DNA of 64,000 nt from positions 1 through 64,000 of the forward strand of contig JAHJNN010000006.1 in NCBI GenBank assembly GCA_018820765.1, read 5' to 3'. Of this stretch, positions 11,167 to 18,659 are shown piece by piece (within the stretch, counting starts at the first letter, position 1; every line of letters starts with the position of its first letter). The notes under the pieces are model-generated. The model was not told where the DNA came from. It did no database searches and saw only the letters and a program-made list of their open reading frames with translations. The position numbers and the translations under genes are program-made. This DNA is from Gammaproteobacteria bacterium. GTDB lineage: Bacteria > Pseudomonadota > Gammaproteobacteria > Burkholderiales > Thiobacillaceae.

Positions 11167-12234
11167 ATGAAAATCAAGGTTCTGATCGTGGACGATTCGG
11201 CGCTGATTCGGGGCGTGATGAAGGAAATCATCAATAGCCAGCCGGACATGGAGGTGGTGGGGGCGGCCCCCGATCCGCTGGTGGCGCGCGACCTCATCAA
11301 GCAGACCAATCCGGACGTTCTGACGCTGGACGTGGAAATGCCGAAAATGGATGGCCTCGATTTCCTGGAAAGGCTGATGCGCCTGCGCCCGATGCCGGTG
11401 GTCATGGTGTCGTCGCTGACCGAGAAAGGGTCGGACATCACCATGCGTGCGCTGGAACTCGGCGCGGTCGATTTCGTGACCAAGCCCAAGATGTCGATCG
11501 AGAGCGGCATGCTCGAGTACACCGAGCTGATTACGGACAAAATTCGCATTGCGGCGCGTGCCAACATCAAGCCGCGGGTCAAGGTCCAGCCCCACAGCGA
11601 CAGTGCCCCGCTGGCGGCCGTACGCAGCACCTTCGTCAGCAGCGAAAAGCTGATCATCATCGGTGCCTCCACCGGCGGCACCGAAGCGATCAAGGATTTC
11701 CTGGTGCAGCTGCCGCCCGACAGCCCGGGAGTTCTGATCACCCAGCATATGCCCGAAGGCTTCACCCGCTCGTTCGCCAACCGGCTCGACAAGCTGTGCA
11801 GGATCTCCGTCAAGGAAGCCGAAGGCGGGGAGCGCGTGCTGCCGGGCCACGCCTACCTCGCGCCGGGGCATTCCCACCTGCTGCTGGTCAGGAGTGGCGC
11901 CAACTACGTGACCAGGCTCGACCAGGGGCCGCCGGTCAACCGCCACCGCCCCTCGGTGGATGTGCTGTTCAATTCCGCCGCGGCCAATGCGGGCAGGAAT
12001 GCGGTCGGGGTCATCCTCACCGGCATGGGCCGGGACGGCGCAGCGGGCATGCTGGAAATGAAAAAGGCCGGCGCCTACAACCTGGCGCAGGACGAGGCGT
12101 CGTGCGTGGTCTTCGGCATGCCCAAGGAGGCCATCGCCATCGGCGCCACCGACGAGGTTGCGCCGCTGCACGAATTGCCGAAGCGCGTGATGGACTTTTT
12201 CGCGTCGCAGGGCAGCCGGGCCGTGAGGGTCTGA
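11167..12234 (+). CDS. cheB: Receptor methylesterase/deamidase response regulator CheB
   Basis: 355 residues from ATG 11167; an in-frame ATG at 11149 would add six residues and cannot be excluded. The receiver domain has DDSALIR, phosphoacceptor in [12 protein letters not shown], and TKP. The C-terminal esterase shows the Ser-His-Asp triad regions ([31 protein letters not shown]). When phosphorylated by CheA it removes methyl groups added by CheR. It ends the first part of the operon; 103 nt follow before cheY. Confidence 0.95.
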   Translation: MKIKVLIVDDSALIRGVMKEIINSQPDMEVVGAAPDPLVARDLIKQTNPDVLTLDVEMPKMDGLDFLERLMRLRPMPVVMVSSLTEKGSDITMRALELGAVDFVTKPKMSIESGMLEYTELITDKIRIAARANIKPRVKVQPHSDSAPLAAVRSTFVSSEKLIIIGASTGGTEAIKDFLVQLPPDSPGVLITQHMPEGFTRSFANRLDKLCRISVKEAEGGERVLPGHAYLAPGHSHLLLVRSGANYVTRLDQGPPVNRHRPSVDVLFNSAAANAGRNAVGVILTGMGRDGAAGMLEMKKAGAYNLAQDEASCVVFGMPKEAIAIGATDEVAPLHELPKRVMDFFASQGSRAVRV

Positions 12235-12272
12235 CTGTTTTTCCGAAGCGGTTTTTTATGGCGCTTTCCCGC

Positions 12273-12299
12273 TCAAGTTCCACGCCCTTTTGCCGATTC
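12273..12299 (+). promoter_or_regulatory. Candidate sigma-28 (FliA) promoter of cheYZ
   Basis: TCAAGTTC, exactly 11 nt, then GCCGATTC. This matches the flagellar sigma-28 pattern TAAAGTTT-N11-GCCGATAA at 6 of 8 positions in each box with ideal spacing. It lies 38 nt upstream of the cheY ATG. It would let cheYZ be expressed as late flagellar genes independently of the upstream operon. Confidence 0.6.
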
Positions 12300-12337
12300 A
12301 TCCCGTAGCACAATAAACCGCACCACTGGAGTGATGT

Positions 12338-12736
12338 ATGGCCGATCCGAACACGAGATTTCTGGTTGTTGACGATTTTTCCACGATGCGTCGCATCGTG
12401 CGCAATCTGCTCAAGGAACTGGGTTATTCCAATGTGGAAGAAGCAGAAGACGGCGTCGATGGGCTGGCCAAGCTGCGCGCAGGCAGTTTCGATTTCGTCG
12501 TGTCCGACTGGAACATGCCGAACATGGACGGCCTGACCATGCTGCAGCAGATTCGCGCCGATGCCGCGCTGTCCAAGCTTCCGGTCCTGATGGTGACGGC
12601 CGAAGCCAAGAAGGAAAACATCATCGCTGCGGCCCAGGCCGGCGCCAACGGCTACGTGGTGAAGCCGTTCACCGCCGCCACGCTCGACGAGAAACTCTCG
12701 AAAATATTCGAAAAACTCGAAAAAGCGGGGGCCTGA
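12338..12736 (+). CDS. cheY: Chemotaxis response regulator CheY
   Basis: 132 residues, single receiver domain. Acidic pocket DDF near residue 12, phosphoacceptor Asp in [12 protein letters not shown], Thr in [12 protein letters not shown] and Lys in YVVKPF are all present. CheY-P binds FliM and FliN to bias rotation. Ribosome site GGAGTG, 7 nt spacing. cheZ starts 1 nt after the stop, so the two are one transcription unit. Confidence 0.97.
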   Translation: MADPNTRFLVVDDFSTMRRIVRNLLKELGYSNVEEAEDGVDGLAKLRAGSFDFVVSDWNMPNMDGLTMLQQIRADAALSKLPVLMVTAEAKKENIIAAAQAGANGYVVKPFTAATLDEKLSKIFEKLEKAGA

Positions 12737-12737
12737 C

Positions 12738-13436
12738 GTGGATACGCAATTCGCTGGCTCCGGTGCTGGCGTCCCGGAGGGTCTGCGTGCCCCCGCCCAC
12801 GATGAGGTCGCGAAGGCCGAGGCGGGCGAGCACGACGAGATGCTGGCGCGAGTCGGCCAGATCACCCGCACCCTGCACGACAGCCTGCGCGAACTGGGCC
12901 TCGACAAGGTGGTGGAAAAGGCGACGCACGACATTCCCGATGTCCGCGAGCGCCTCAACTACGTCGCGCGCATGACCGAACAGGCTGCACAGCGCGTGCT
13001 GAACGCCACCGACGCCGCGATTCCCCTGCAGGAGCGGATCGACGCCGGCGCCGACGAGGTGCTGAACGGCTGGAATGCTGCCCTGAAAGCGCCTTTTTCG
13101 GAAGCCAACTATCGCGACATGGCCACGCTGACCATGCAGTGCCTGATCGACATGCGCACCGACACCAGCGCCACCAAGCAGCAGCTGCTTGAAATCATGA
13201 TGGCGCAGGATTTTCAGGATCTCACCGGCCAGGTCATTCGCAAGGTGACCGATCTCGCGCATGGCCTCGAGCAGCAGTTGGTTCAACTGCTGCTCGACTA
13301 TGCGCCGAGCGAGATGGTGAAGCGCGACAGCGGCAGCAGCCTGCTCAACGGCCCGCAGATCAACCCGGTGAACAAGAGCGACGTGGTGGCCGACCAGAGC
13401 CAGGTCGACGACCTGCTCGACAGCCTGGGCTTCTAG
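12738..13436 (+). CDS. cheZ: CheY-P phosphatase CheZ
   Basis: 232 residues, GTG start. The long helical hairpin carries the catalytic block QDFQDLTGQVIRKV (the Asp and Gln that act on CheY-P in the family), and the C-terminal end QVDDLLDSLGF is the expected CheY-binding helix. The first 30 residues are low-complexity. It terminates CheY signalling and defines the 3' end of the chemotaxis cluster. Confidence 0.95.
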   Translation: MDTQFAGSGAGVPEGLRAPAHDEVAKAEAGEHDEMLARVGQITRTLHDSLRELGLDKVVEKATHDIPDVRERLNYVARMTEQAAQRVLNATDAAIPLQERIDAGADEVLNGWNAALKAPFSEANYRDMATLTMQCLIDMRTDTSATKQQLLEIMMAQDFQDLTGQVIRKVTDLAHGLEQQLVQLLLDYAPSEMVKRDSGSSLLNGPQINPVNKSDVVADQSQVDDLLDSLGF

Positions 13437-13483
13437 TTAGCGGGCCCTGCCACTTAATAACCATCCGGGGCCCTACAACAAAA

Positions 13484-13502
13484 ACCCGGCACCAGGCCGG
13501 GT
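13484..13502 (-). terminator. Rho-independent terminator of the 13524-13778 gene
   Basis: Read on the minus strand, ACCCGGC, a five-base loop and GCCGGGT run directly into TTTTG. The position 20 nt after the small gene's stop fits. No T-run exists on the plus side, so it would serve cheZ poorly. Confidence 0.65.
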
Positions 13503-13523
13503 CGGTGTGGGGGGCAGACGGGA

Positions 13524-13778
13524 TCAGTCAACGGTTCGTCGGGCCTTCAAGCGCGCCCGCTCTTCCTTCAGGCGCGCCTGCGCCTCAGCGTTGATCTTGG
13601 CGAACTCCATACTGATCACCTTGCTTTCTGCCACGCTGATCTCTTTGTTGCGGCCAGCAAGGATGGTTTTAACCATCACATCGCGCTGTGCGTCGGGGGT
13701 TGAAGCCTGACGCAGTTGATGGCGCAGATCGATCATTTTGAGACTTTCAGGGGCGAGGGCGGATTCTTCGGTAGCCAT
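13524..13778 (-). CDS. Small protein of unknown function at the end of the fli operon
   Basis: 84 residues from ATG 13778, which has an AGGA ribosome site; a longer reading to 13862 is possible but lacks one. Highly charged and helical: ESLKMIDLRHQLRQAS, then a C-terminal coiled-coil-like stretch AEAQARLKEERARLKARR. No signal peptide or membrane segment. I do not recognise a family. It lies 144 nt behind fliR on the same strand and has its own terminator, so it may be the last gene of the fli operon. Confidence 0.6.
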   Translation of the reverse strand: MATEESALAPESLKMIDLRHQLRQASTPDAQRDVMVKTILAGRNKEISVAESKVISMEFAKINAEAQARLKEERARLKARRTVD

Positions 13779-13922
13779 GGTCGTATTTTCCTGTAGCTCA
13801 ACTGCGGTTAGGGGGCGACCGATGTGATGCGCTTGCCGTCCTGCTTCATCGGGAGGCCTCATCCTACGCCCAGCCAGCTCTCAGTTTCTTTTTTTCTTGC
13901 TTCTTATCCTTGAATACCGCAC

Positions 13923-14711
13923 TCATCCCGGACGCAGCGTCTGGATCACCATCGAACTTGCCTTGAGTCCGTTCTGGATCAGTTGTTCGAACAGGGGTCC
14001 GAAATAGGGCAGGGTCAGGTTCAGAACGATCAGGCCGACGCCCAGGGTGATGGGGAAGCCGATGGCGAAGATGTTGAGCTGGGGCGCCGAGCGGGTGAGG
14101 ATGCCGAGCGCCAGGTTGGTCATCAGCAGGACGGCGATCAGCGGCAGCGACAGCTGCAGACCGGTTGAAAACACGGTGGAACCGTATGCGGCCAGGTTGT
14201 AGAAGCCGCCGGCGGAGAGCGGCTGGTGGCTGATGGGCAGGCTCTGGAAGCTTTCCACCAGGATGCCGATCAGCAGCAGGTGGGCGTTGACCGCGAGGAA
14301 TATCAGCATGGCCAGCATATTGAAAAAGCGCGCCAGAACCAGCGTCTGGCCGGCGCTTTGCGGATCGAAAAAGGAGGCGAAGCCGAGGCCCATTTGCAGT
14401 CCGATGATTTCGCCCGCGGCCTCGACCGCGGCAAAGGCGATGCGCATGGTGAAGCCGATCGCGATGCCGATCAGCAATTGCTGGGCCAGGATGAACAGGC
14501 CGTGCCACGACCCCAGCCCGACGTCGGGCATCGGCGGCAGCGTGGGGGCGACGATCAGGGTGATGAAAATGCCGAGGCCGATCTTGACGCGCCCGGGGAC
14601 GGAGCGGTGGCCGAATGCCGGAGCCACCATGATCAGGCCGAGGATGCGGGTGAGCGGCCAGATGAAGCTGATCAGCCAGGCGTTGAGCTGGGCGTCGGTG
14701 AGGCTGATCAT
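13923..14711 (-). CDS. fliR: Flagellar export gate protein FliR
   Basis: 262 residues, about six hydrophobic segments, with the family's conserved GLQMGLGFASFFDPQSAG region and the N-terminal WPLTRILGLIMVAPAFG. FliR caps the FliP5-FliQ4-FliR1 export gate in the inner membrane. No recognisable ribosome site precedes the ATG, and the leader is displaced from fliQ by an inverted-repeat element (14729-14832), unlike the overlapping genes upstream in the operon. Confidence 0.95.
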   Translation of the reverse strand: MISLTDAQLNAWLISFIWPLTRILGLIMVAPAFGHRSVPGRVKIGLGIFITLIVAPTLPPMPDVGLGSWHGLFILAQQLLIGIAIGFTMRIAFAAVEAAGEIIGLQMGLGFASFFDPQSAGQTLVLARFFNMLAMLIFLAVNAHLLLIGILVESFQSLPISHQPLSAGGFYNLAAYGSTVFSTGLQLSLPLIAVLLMTNLALGILTRSAPQLNIFAIGFPITLGVGLIVLNLTLPYFGPLFEQLIQNGLKASSMVIQTLRPG

Positions 14712-14728
14712 GGAATGTTAACTAAACA

Positions 14729-14832
14729 AGTCCCGTTCGAATTGGAGTCGAGACGCGAAGACAAGCCGAAGACAGTGCTGTAGCACGGCGAGGCGCGGTC
14801 GACAAAGTATCGGCTCCAATTCGAACGGGACT
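14729..14832 (+). repeat. Structured inverted-repeat element A between fliQ and fliR
   Basis: A perfect 19-bp inverted repeat (14729-14747 with 14814-14832) encloses 66 nt. The inner block 14748-14797 aligns with the minus-strand interior of the element at 51213-51370 at roughly three-quarters identity by eye, sharing CGCGAAG, AGCCG and the hairpin GTGCT-2 nt-AGCAC. The right arm ends in the fliQ stop codon. No T-run, so not a plain terminator. The arms share no sequence with those of the related elements. Confidence 0.8.
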
Positions 14833-15100
14833 AGCCGATGATGCCGGGCAGGCCGGTCAACACCCGCCGCATGTAGTCGATCATCACGGTCAGCATCCAG
14901 GGCCCGGCGATGGCGAAGGTGGCGAGCACGGCAAGCACCTTTGGAATGAAGGAGAGGCTGGCGTCGTTGATCTGGGTGGCGGCCTGGAACACGGCGACGA
15001 TCAGGCCGACGATCAGGGTGGCCAGCAGCACCGGGGCCGAAACCAGGATGGTGATTTCCAGCGCGGTGCGGCCGAGGGTCATTACGCTTTCGGGCGTCAT
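14831..15100 (-). CDS. fliQ: Flagellar export gate protein FliQ
   Basis: 89 residues with two membrane helices (about 16-38 and 52-75), typical size; family core VLLATLIVGLIVAVFQAATQINDASLSF-like region is evident. Subunit of the FliP-Q-R gate. It is isolated from fliP by a 265-bp element and from fliR by a 104-bp element. An AGGAGT ribosome site precedes the ATG. Confidence 0.95.
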   Translation of the reverse strand: MTPESVMTLGRTALEITILVSAPVLLATLIVGLIVAVFQAATQINDASLSFIPKVLAVLATFAIAGPWMLTVMIDYMRRVLTGLPGIIG

Positions 15101-15111
15101 GGCAACTCCTG

Positions 15112-15376
15112 GGGCATGTTAATGCTAATTTCGCGTCCGCGTTGCTGCGAGAAAGCGATGGATGCAAGGCGCGTCGCGCCGGCAAGGGCCATCCCTTGCC
15201 AAGCGGCGCAACGCTGCAGACGCGCTTTCTCGCAGCAACCCGAAGGGACGGGTCGATTCGGGCGCATCCCTTTGTCGCGAGCCGCTTGCAGTGAACGACA
15301 CTGCGGCGCGGCTCGCTTCGCGGCCTGCATCCCGAATCGGCCTCGTCGTGGGCGTGAAATTAGCATTAACACGCCC
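15112..15376 (-). repeat. Structured nested inverted-repeat element B between fliP and fliQ
   Basis: Outer arms of about 24 bp (15112-15135 / 15353-15376; core TGTTAATGCTAATTTC perfectly repeated) span the whole fliP-fliQ gap. Inside are two large hairpins: 15251-15262 with 15331-15342 (12 bp, one wobble), whose inner stem is GCAGTG/CACTGC, and 15141-15157 with 15223-15239 (17 bp perfect), containing GGCAAGGG/CCCTTGCC. Read on the minus strand it is colinear with the element at 60055-60332: shared loop TCGTT, joiner CCCGTCCCTTCGGGTT, CGTCTGC-GCGTTGCG and CGCGCCTTGCATCCA, with different but paired arms. Confidence 0.85.
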
Positions 15377-16134
15377 TAGTAGAAGCTCTGCGCCAGCGAA
15401 CCCAGCAGCAGATTCCAGCCGTCGACCAGCACGAACAGGATGATCTTGAAGGGCAGCGAGACGATGGCGGGCGACACCATCATCATGCCCATCGCCATCA
15501 GAATGCTGGCGACGACCATGTCGATGATGAGAAACGGGATGAACACGGCGAAACCGATCTGGAACGCGGTCTTGAGTTCGCTGGTGATGTAGGCCGGGAT
15601 CAGCACGCGCATCGGAATGTCGTCGGCCGTCTTCAACGCGGCCGTCCGTGACATTTTCACGAACAGGGCGAGGTCGGTTTCGCGGGTCTGCTTCAGCATG
15701 AAGGCGCGCAGGGGGCCGGCGCCCTTGTCCAGCGCCTCCTGCAACTGGATGCGGTTTTCCGACAGCGGCTGGTAGGCCTCGACATAGATTTTGTCGAAGG
15801 TCGGGCCCATCACGAACAGCGTCAGGAACAGCGCCAGCCCGATCATCACCTGGTTGGGCGGCGACGACTGGGTGCCCAGCGCATGGCGCAGCAGGGACAG
15901 CACGATGATGATACGGGTGAAGCTGGTCATCATCAGCAGTGCGGCCGGCAGGAAGGACAGCGAGGTGAGCAGCAGCAGGGTTTGCAGGCTCAGCGTGTAC
16001 TGCTGCCCGCCGCCCGCCGCCGGCGTGCTGGTGAACGCGGGCAGGCCCGCGGCCTGGGCCAGTGCCAGCGAGGGCAGCAGCAGGGCAGCCAGGGCGAAGC
16101 CGGCGCGTGCGACGGCGTACCGCTTACTTGTCAC
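15376..16134 (-). CDS. fliP: Flagellar export gate protein FliP
   Basis: 252 residues from GTG 16134, giving a normal cleavable signal peptide ([19 protein letters not shown]) as in other FliP; an ATG at 16170 would bury fliO's end and extend the N-terminus oddly. Core features: [37 protein letters not shown] and the C-terminal hydrophobic hairpin ending SLAQSFY. It forms the pentamer of the export gate. Overlaps the fliO stop by 11 nt. Confidence 0.94.
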   Translation of the reverse strand: MTSKRYAVARAGFALAALLLPSLALAQAAGLPAFTSTPAAGGGQQYTLSLQTLLLLTSLSFLPAALLMMTSFTRIIIVLSLLRHALGTQSSPPNQVMIGLALFLTLFVMGPTFDKIYVEAYQPLSENRIQLQEALDKGAGPLRAFMLKQTRETDLALFVKMSRTAALKTADDIPMRVLIPAYITSELKTAFQIGFAVFIPFLIIDMVVASILMAMGMMMVSPAIVSLPFKIILFVLVDGWNLLLGSLAQSFY

Positions 16135-16555
16135 GGCGTTGCTGGATGAGGTGTTGCAGGCGCGCGGCAAACGGTGCGCCGAGGGTGGAAGCGGTGGCCG
16201 AGGGGAGCGCGCCCTTGGGCAGGGTCATCAGTGCATTGACGCTGCCGGGCGCCACGCCCACCACCAGCCAGGATTCGCCCACCTCGACCACCACGACCCG
16301 CTCGCGGGTACCGACGGACGCGCTGCTGACCACCTGCAGCAGGCTGGACGTGCCGCCGCGGTTGACGCCGAAGCGCTTGGCCACCCAGGCGGTGCCGGCG
16401 ATCAGCAGCAGCACCGCCACCAGGCCGATGAAGACCTGCAGCAGGCTGCCGGCCGCAGAGACGGCGGGGGCAGACGCGGCATCGGGCGCCGCGGCCGCGA
16501 GCGCCGCTGCCGGCAGGCTCAGCAAGGCCCAGGCTGCAAGGCGGGCAGCTTTCAT
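16124..16555 (-). CDS. fliO: Flagellar biosynthesis protein FliO
   Basis: 143 residues: cleavable or anchor-like N-terminal hydrophobic stretch, a membrane helix at about 36-58 ([20 protein letters not shown]) and the cytoplasmic FliO domain ([21 protein letters not shown]). It assists FliP assembly. ATGA overlap with fliN (16552-16555) and overlap with fliP indicate tight coupling. Confidence 0.92.
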   Translation of the reverse strand: MKAARLAAWALLSLPAAALAAAAPDAASAPAVSAAGSLLQVFIGLVAVLLLIAGTAWVAKRFGVNRGGTSSLLQVVSSASVGTRERVVVVEVGESWLVVGVAPGSVNALMTLPKGALPSATASTLGAPFAARLQHLIQQRRDK

Positions 16556-16947
16556 TTGTTGAGTTTCCGGATGCGCTCGGCCGGGGTGATGATGTCGGTG
16601 AGGCGCACGCCGAATTTGTCGTTCACCACCACCACTTCGCCTTGCGCGATCAGGCAGCCGTTGACCAGGACGTCCATCGGTTCGCCGGCCAGGCCGTCGA
16701 GCTCGACCACCGACCCCTGCGCCAGCTGCAGCAGGTTCTTGATCGCGATCTTGGTGCGTCCCAGTTCCACCGTCATCAGAACCGGAATGTCGAGAATGAA
16801 GTCGATGTCCTTGGCGAGCCCGCCGGACACGGGCGATCCGGACAGCTCCTGGAATATTTCGGGGGCCGGCGCGGCAGGCGTAGCCTGTTCGGCCATGGCG
16901 GCCGCCCAGTCGTCTTCGGCAATGGCCTGGTTGGTGTCTTCAGACAT
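16552..16947 (-). CDS. fliN: Flagellar switch protein FliN
   Basis: 131 residues: a variable acidic N-terminus (1-45) and the SpoA/C-ring domain (DIPVLMTVELGRTKIAIKNLLQLAQGS; VNGCLIAQGEVVVVNDKFGVRLTDI). It forms the base of the C-ring with FliM. Overlaps fliM by 8 nt. Confidence 0.96.
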   Translation of the reverse strand: MSEDTNQAIAEDDWAAAMAEQATPAAPAPEIFQELSGSPVSGGLAKDIDFILDIPVLMTVELGRTKIAIKNLLQLAQGSVVELDGLAGEPMDVLVNGCLIAQGEVVVVNDKFGVRLTDIITPAERIRKLNK

Positions 16948-17944
16948 GTTTGTCTCCTGTTTGCGAATCGTGCGAGCCGTTCGACAGCAATTTTTCGACG
17001 CGCAGCGTGTATTGGCCGTTGAATTTTCCGTACGCGCATTCCATGACGGGAACGCCGTCCACCTTGGCCTCGATTGTTTTCGGAATATCCAGCGGAATGA
17101 TGTCGCCCACTTTCATGTCGACGATGTCGCGCAGGCTGACCTCGGCCGTGCCCAGATTGGCGACGATCTCGACTTCCGCCAGCTGGATCTGTTGCCGCAT
17201 CAGGCGGATCCAGCGCTTGTCCACTTCCAGGTTTTCGGCCTGCAGGCTGCTGGTCAAAATATCCTTGATGGGTTCGATCATCGAGTAGGGCATGCAGATG
17301 TGCATTTCGCCGCTGATCTGGCCGAGTTCGATGGCGATGGTGACCGCGACCACCACTTCGTTTGGAGTGGCGATGTTGGCGAACTGGGTGTTCATTTCCG
17401 AGCGGATGTATTCGAACTGGATCGGGTAGACCGGCTCCCAGGATTTCGAATAGGTTTCGAACACGATATTGAGCACGCGCTGGATGATGCGATGCTCGGT
17501 CTGCGTGAAATCCCGGCCTTCGACGCGGGTGTGGAAGCGCCCGTCGCCGCCGAACAGGTTGTCGACCATGAGGAAGACCAGGTCGGGGTTGAAGATGATC
17601 AGCGCGGTGCCGCGCAGCGGCTTGAACTGCACGAGGTTGAGGTTGGTGGGCACCACCAGGTTGCGGATGAACTCGCTGTATTTCGAGACCCGCACCGGGC
17701 CGACCGAGATTTCCACCCCGCGCCGCAGGAAGTTGTAGAGGCCGATCCTGAGCAGGCGCGCGAAGCGTTCGTTGATGATTTCGAGCGTCGGCATGCGGCC
17801 GCGCACGATGCGTTCCTGTGTGGCCAGGTTGTAGGGGCGTGCGCCGGAATGGTCTTCCGCCTCGGCAGGCGCCTCGTCGGCTTCGCCGGTGACGCCCTTC
17901 AGCAGCGCGTCGACTTCATCCTGCGAAAGAAAATTGTCGGCCAT
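16940..17944 (-). CDS. fliM: Flagellar switch protein FliM
   Basis: 334 residues. The N-terminal CheY-P-binding helix (MADNFLSQDEVDALLKGV) is intact, followed by the CheC-like middle domain (GRMPTLEIINERFARLLR) and the C-terminal SpoA domain (LGTAEVSLRDIVDMKVGDIIPLD). Ribosome site is modest; start 6 nt after the fliL stop. It receives the CheY-P signal made by the cluster at the left of the window. Confidence 0.97.
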   Translation of the reverse strand: MADNFLSQDEVDALLKGVTGEADEAPAEAEDHSGARPYNLATQERIVRGRMPTLEIINERFARLLRIGLYNFLRRGVEISVGPVRVSKYSEFIRNLVVPTNLNLVQFKPLRGTALIIFNPDLVFLMVDNLFGGDGRFHTRVEGRDFTQTEHRIIQRVLNIVFETYSKSWEPVYPIQFEYIRSEMNTQFANIATPNEVVVAVTIAIELGQISGEMHICMPYSMIEPIKDILTSSLQAENLEVDKRWIRLMRQQIQLAEVEIVANLGTAEVSLRDIVDMKVGDIIPLDIPKTIEAKVDGVPVMECAYGKFNGQYTLRVEKLLSNGSHDSQTGDKHV

Positions 17945-17950
17945 CGCTGT

Positions 17951-18451
17951 TTACTGGATCACGAACGAGGTGAACAGGACGTCGTCAACCTGCTGCGGCT
18001 TGCCTTGCGCGTAGAGCGGCTGTTTCACTTGCGCCAGGATTTCCTGCGCGAGCATGACCTTGTCCACCGGCGTGACCAACTCGTCGGCATGCTTGCTGGA
18101 AAGCAGAGCCAGCAGGCGGCTGCGGACGCGCGGCATGTGCAGCTTGAGGGCATCCACCTGGGCCTGGTCGCTCAGCTGCAGCGTGATGTCGGTCTGCAGA
18201 TACTGGTCGCCGTCCTGAAGGTTGACGGTGAAGGTTTCGAGTGGAACGAAAATCGGCAACTGGTGAGGGGCGGCTTCCGCTTCCTTGGCTGAATCGCCCT
18301 CGCCCTGGGTCAGGAACCAGGCAGCCGCGGCGCCGCCACCCAGCAGAACCACCAGGATTCCGAGGATGACGAACAGCTTTTTCTTCGACTTCCGGGGCGG
18401 CGCGGCTTCTTCGGTCTCGTCAGGTACATCGGGTGCGGCGGGTGCGGCCAT
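17951..18451 (-). CDS. fliL: Flagellar basal-body stator-associated protein FliL
   Basis: 166 residues from ATG 18451, preceded by AGAGGAAAG; an upstream extension to 18610 lacks a ribosome site and runs through the REP. A charged cytoplasmic N-terminus with KSKKK, one membrane helix (about 31-53) and a periplasmic FliL domain ending DDVLFTSFVIQ. It supports stator function around the rotor. Confidence 0.93.
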   Translation of the reverse strand: MAAPAAPDVPDETEEAAPPRKSKKKLFVILGILVVLLGGGAAAAWFLTQGEGDSAKEAEAAPHQLPIFVPLETFTVNLQDGDQYLQTDITLQLSDQAQVDALKLHMPRVRSRLLALLSSKHADELVTPVDKVMLAQEILAQVKQPLYAQGKPQQVDDVLFTSFVIQ

Positions 18452-18602
18452 CGATTCTTTCCTCTGCTTCAAAATCAGGTTCGTGTGCTTGTCATTATCG
18501 AAAGTGGCAAGCGCCTTCGATGCTGGAAAAAGAGGGGGAAAAAGGACGTAAATCCATTTTTCAGACCGGTCTGCATTCCTGAACAATCGCGCCTTGGAAG
18601 GC

Positions 18603-18652
18603 GCTCCCACGTGGGAGCGGTGTGGGAGCGGCGTCCACGCCGCGATTTTTCG
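18603..18652 (+). repeat. REP-like palindromes between fliK and fliL
   Basis: A perfect 16-bp palindrome (18603-18618, GCTCCCAC/GTGGGAGC) is followed by GGGAGCGGCG-TCCA-CGCCGC and GATTTTTCG (18624-18652). The second part recurs at 41529-41557 with only loop and edge changes, and is of the GGAGCGGC REP type. It lies in the 208-bp fliK-fliL gap and could terminate or stabilise the transcript on either strand. Confidence 0.75.
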
Positions 18653-18659
18653 TGCTCCC

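Noticed and set aside
13524-13862. Longer start for the small gene behind fliR
   Set aside because: The extra 28 codons lack a ribosome site, whereas ATG 13778 has AGGA at good spacing.
14729-14832. Element A as a simple rho-independent terminator
   Set aside because: The stem is separated by 66 nt, has no T-run on either strand and would cut fliR off from its operon.
15791-18292. An 833-codon plus-strand open frame opposite fliP-fliL
   Set aside because: It lies antisense to seven certain fli genes; high GC opens long frames, and its product has no recognisable domain.
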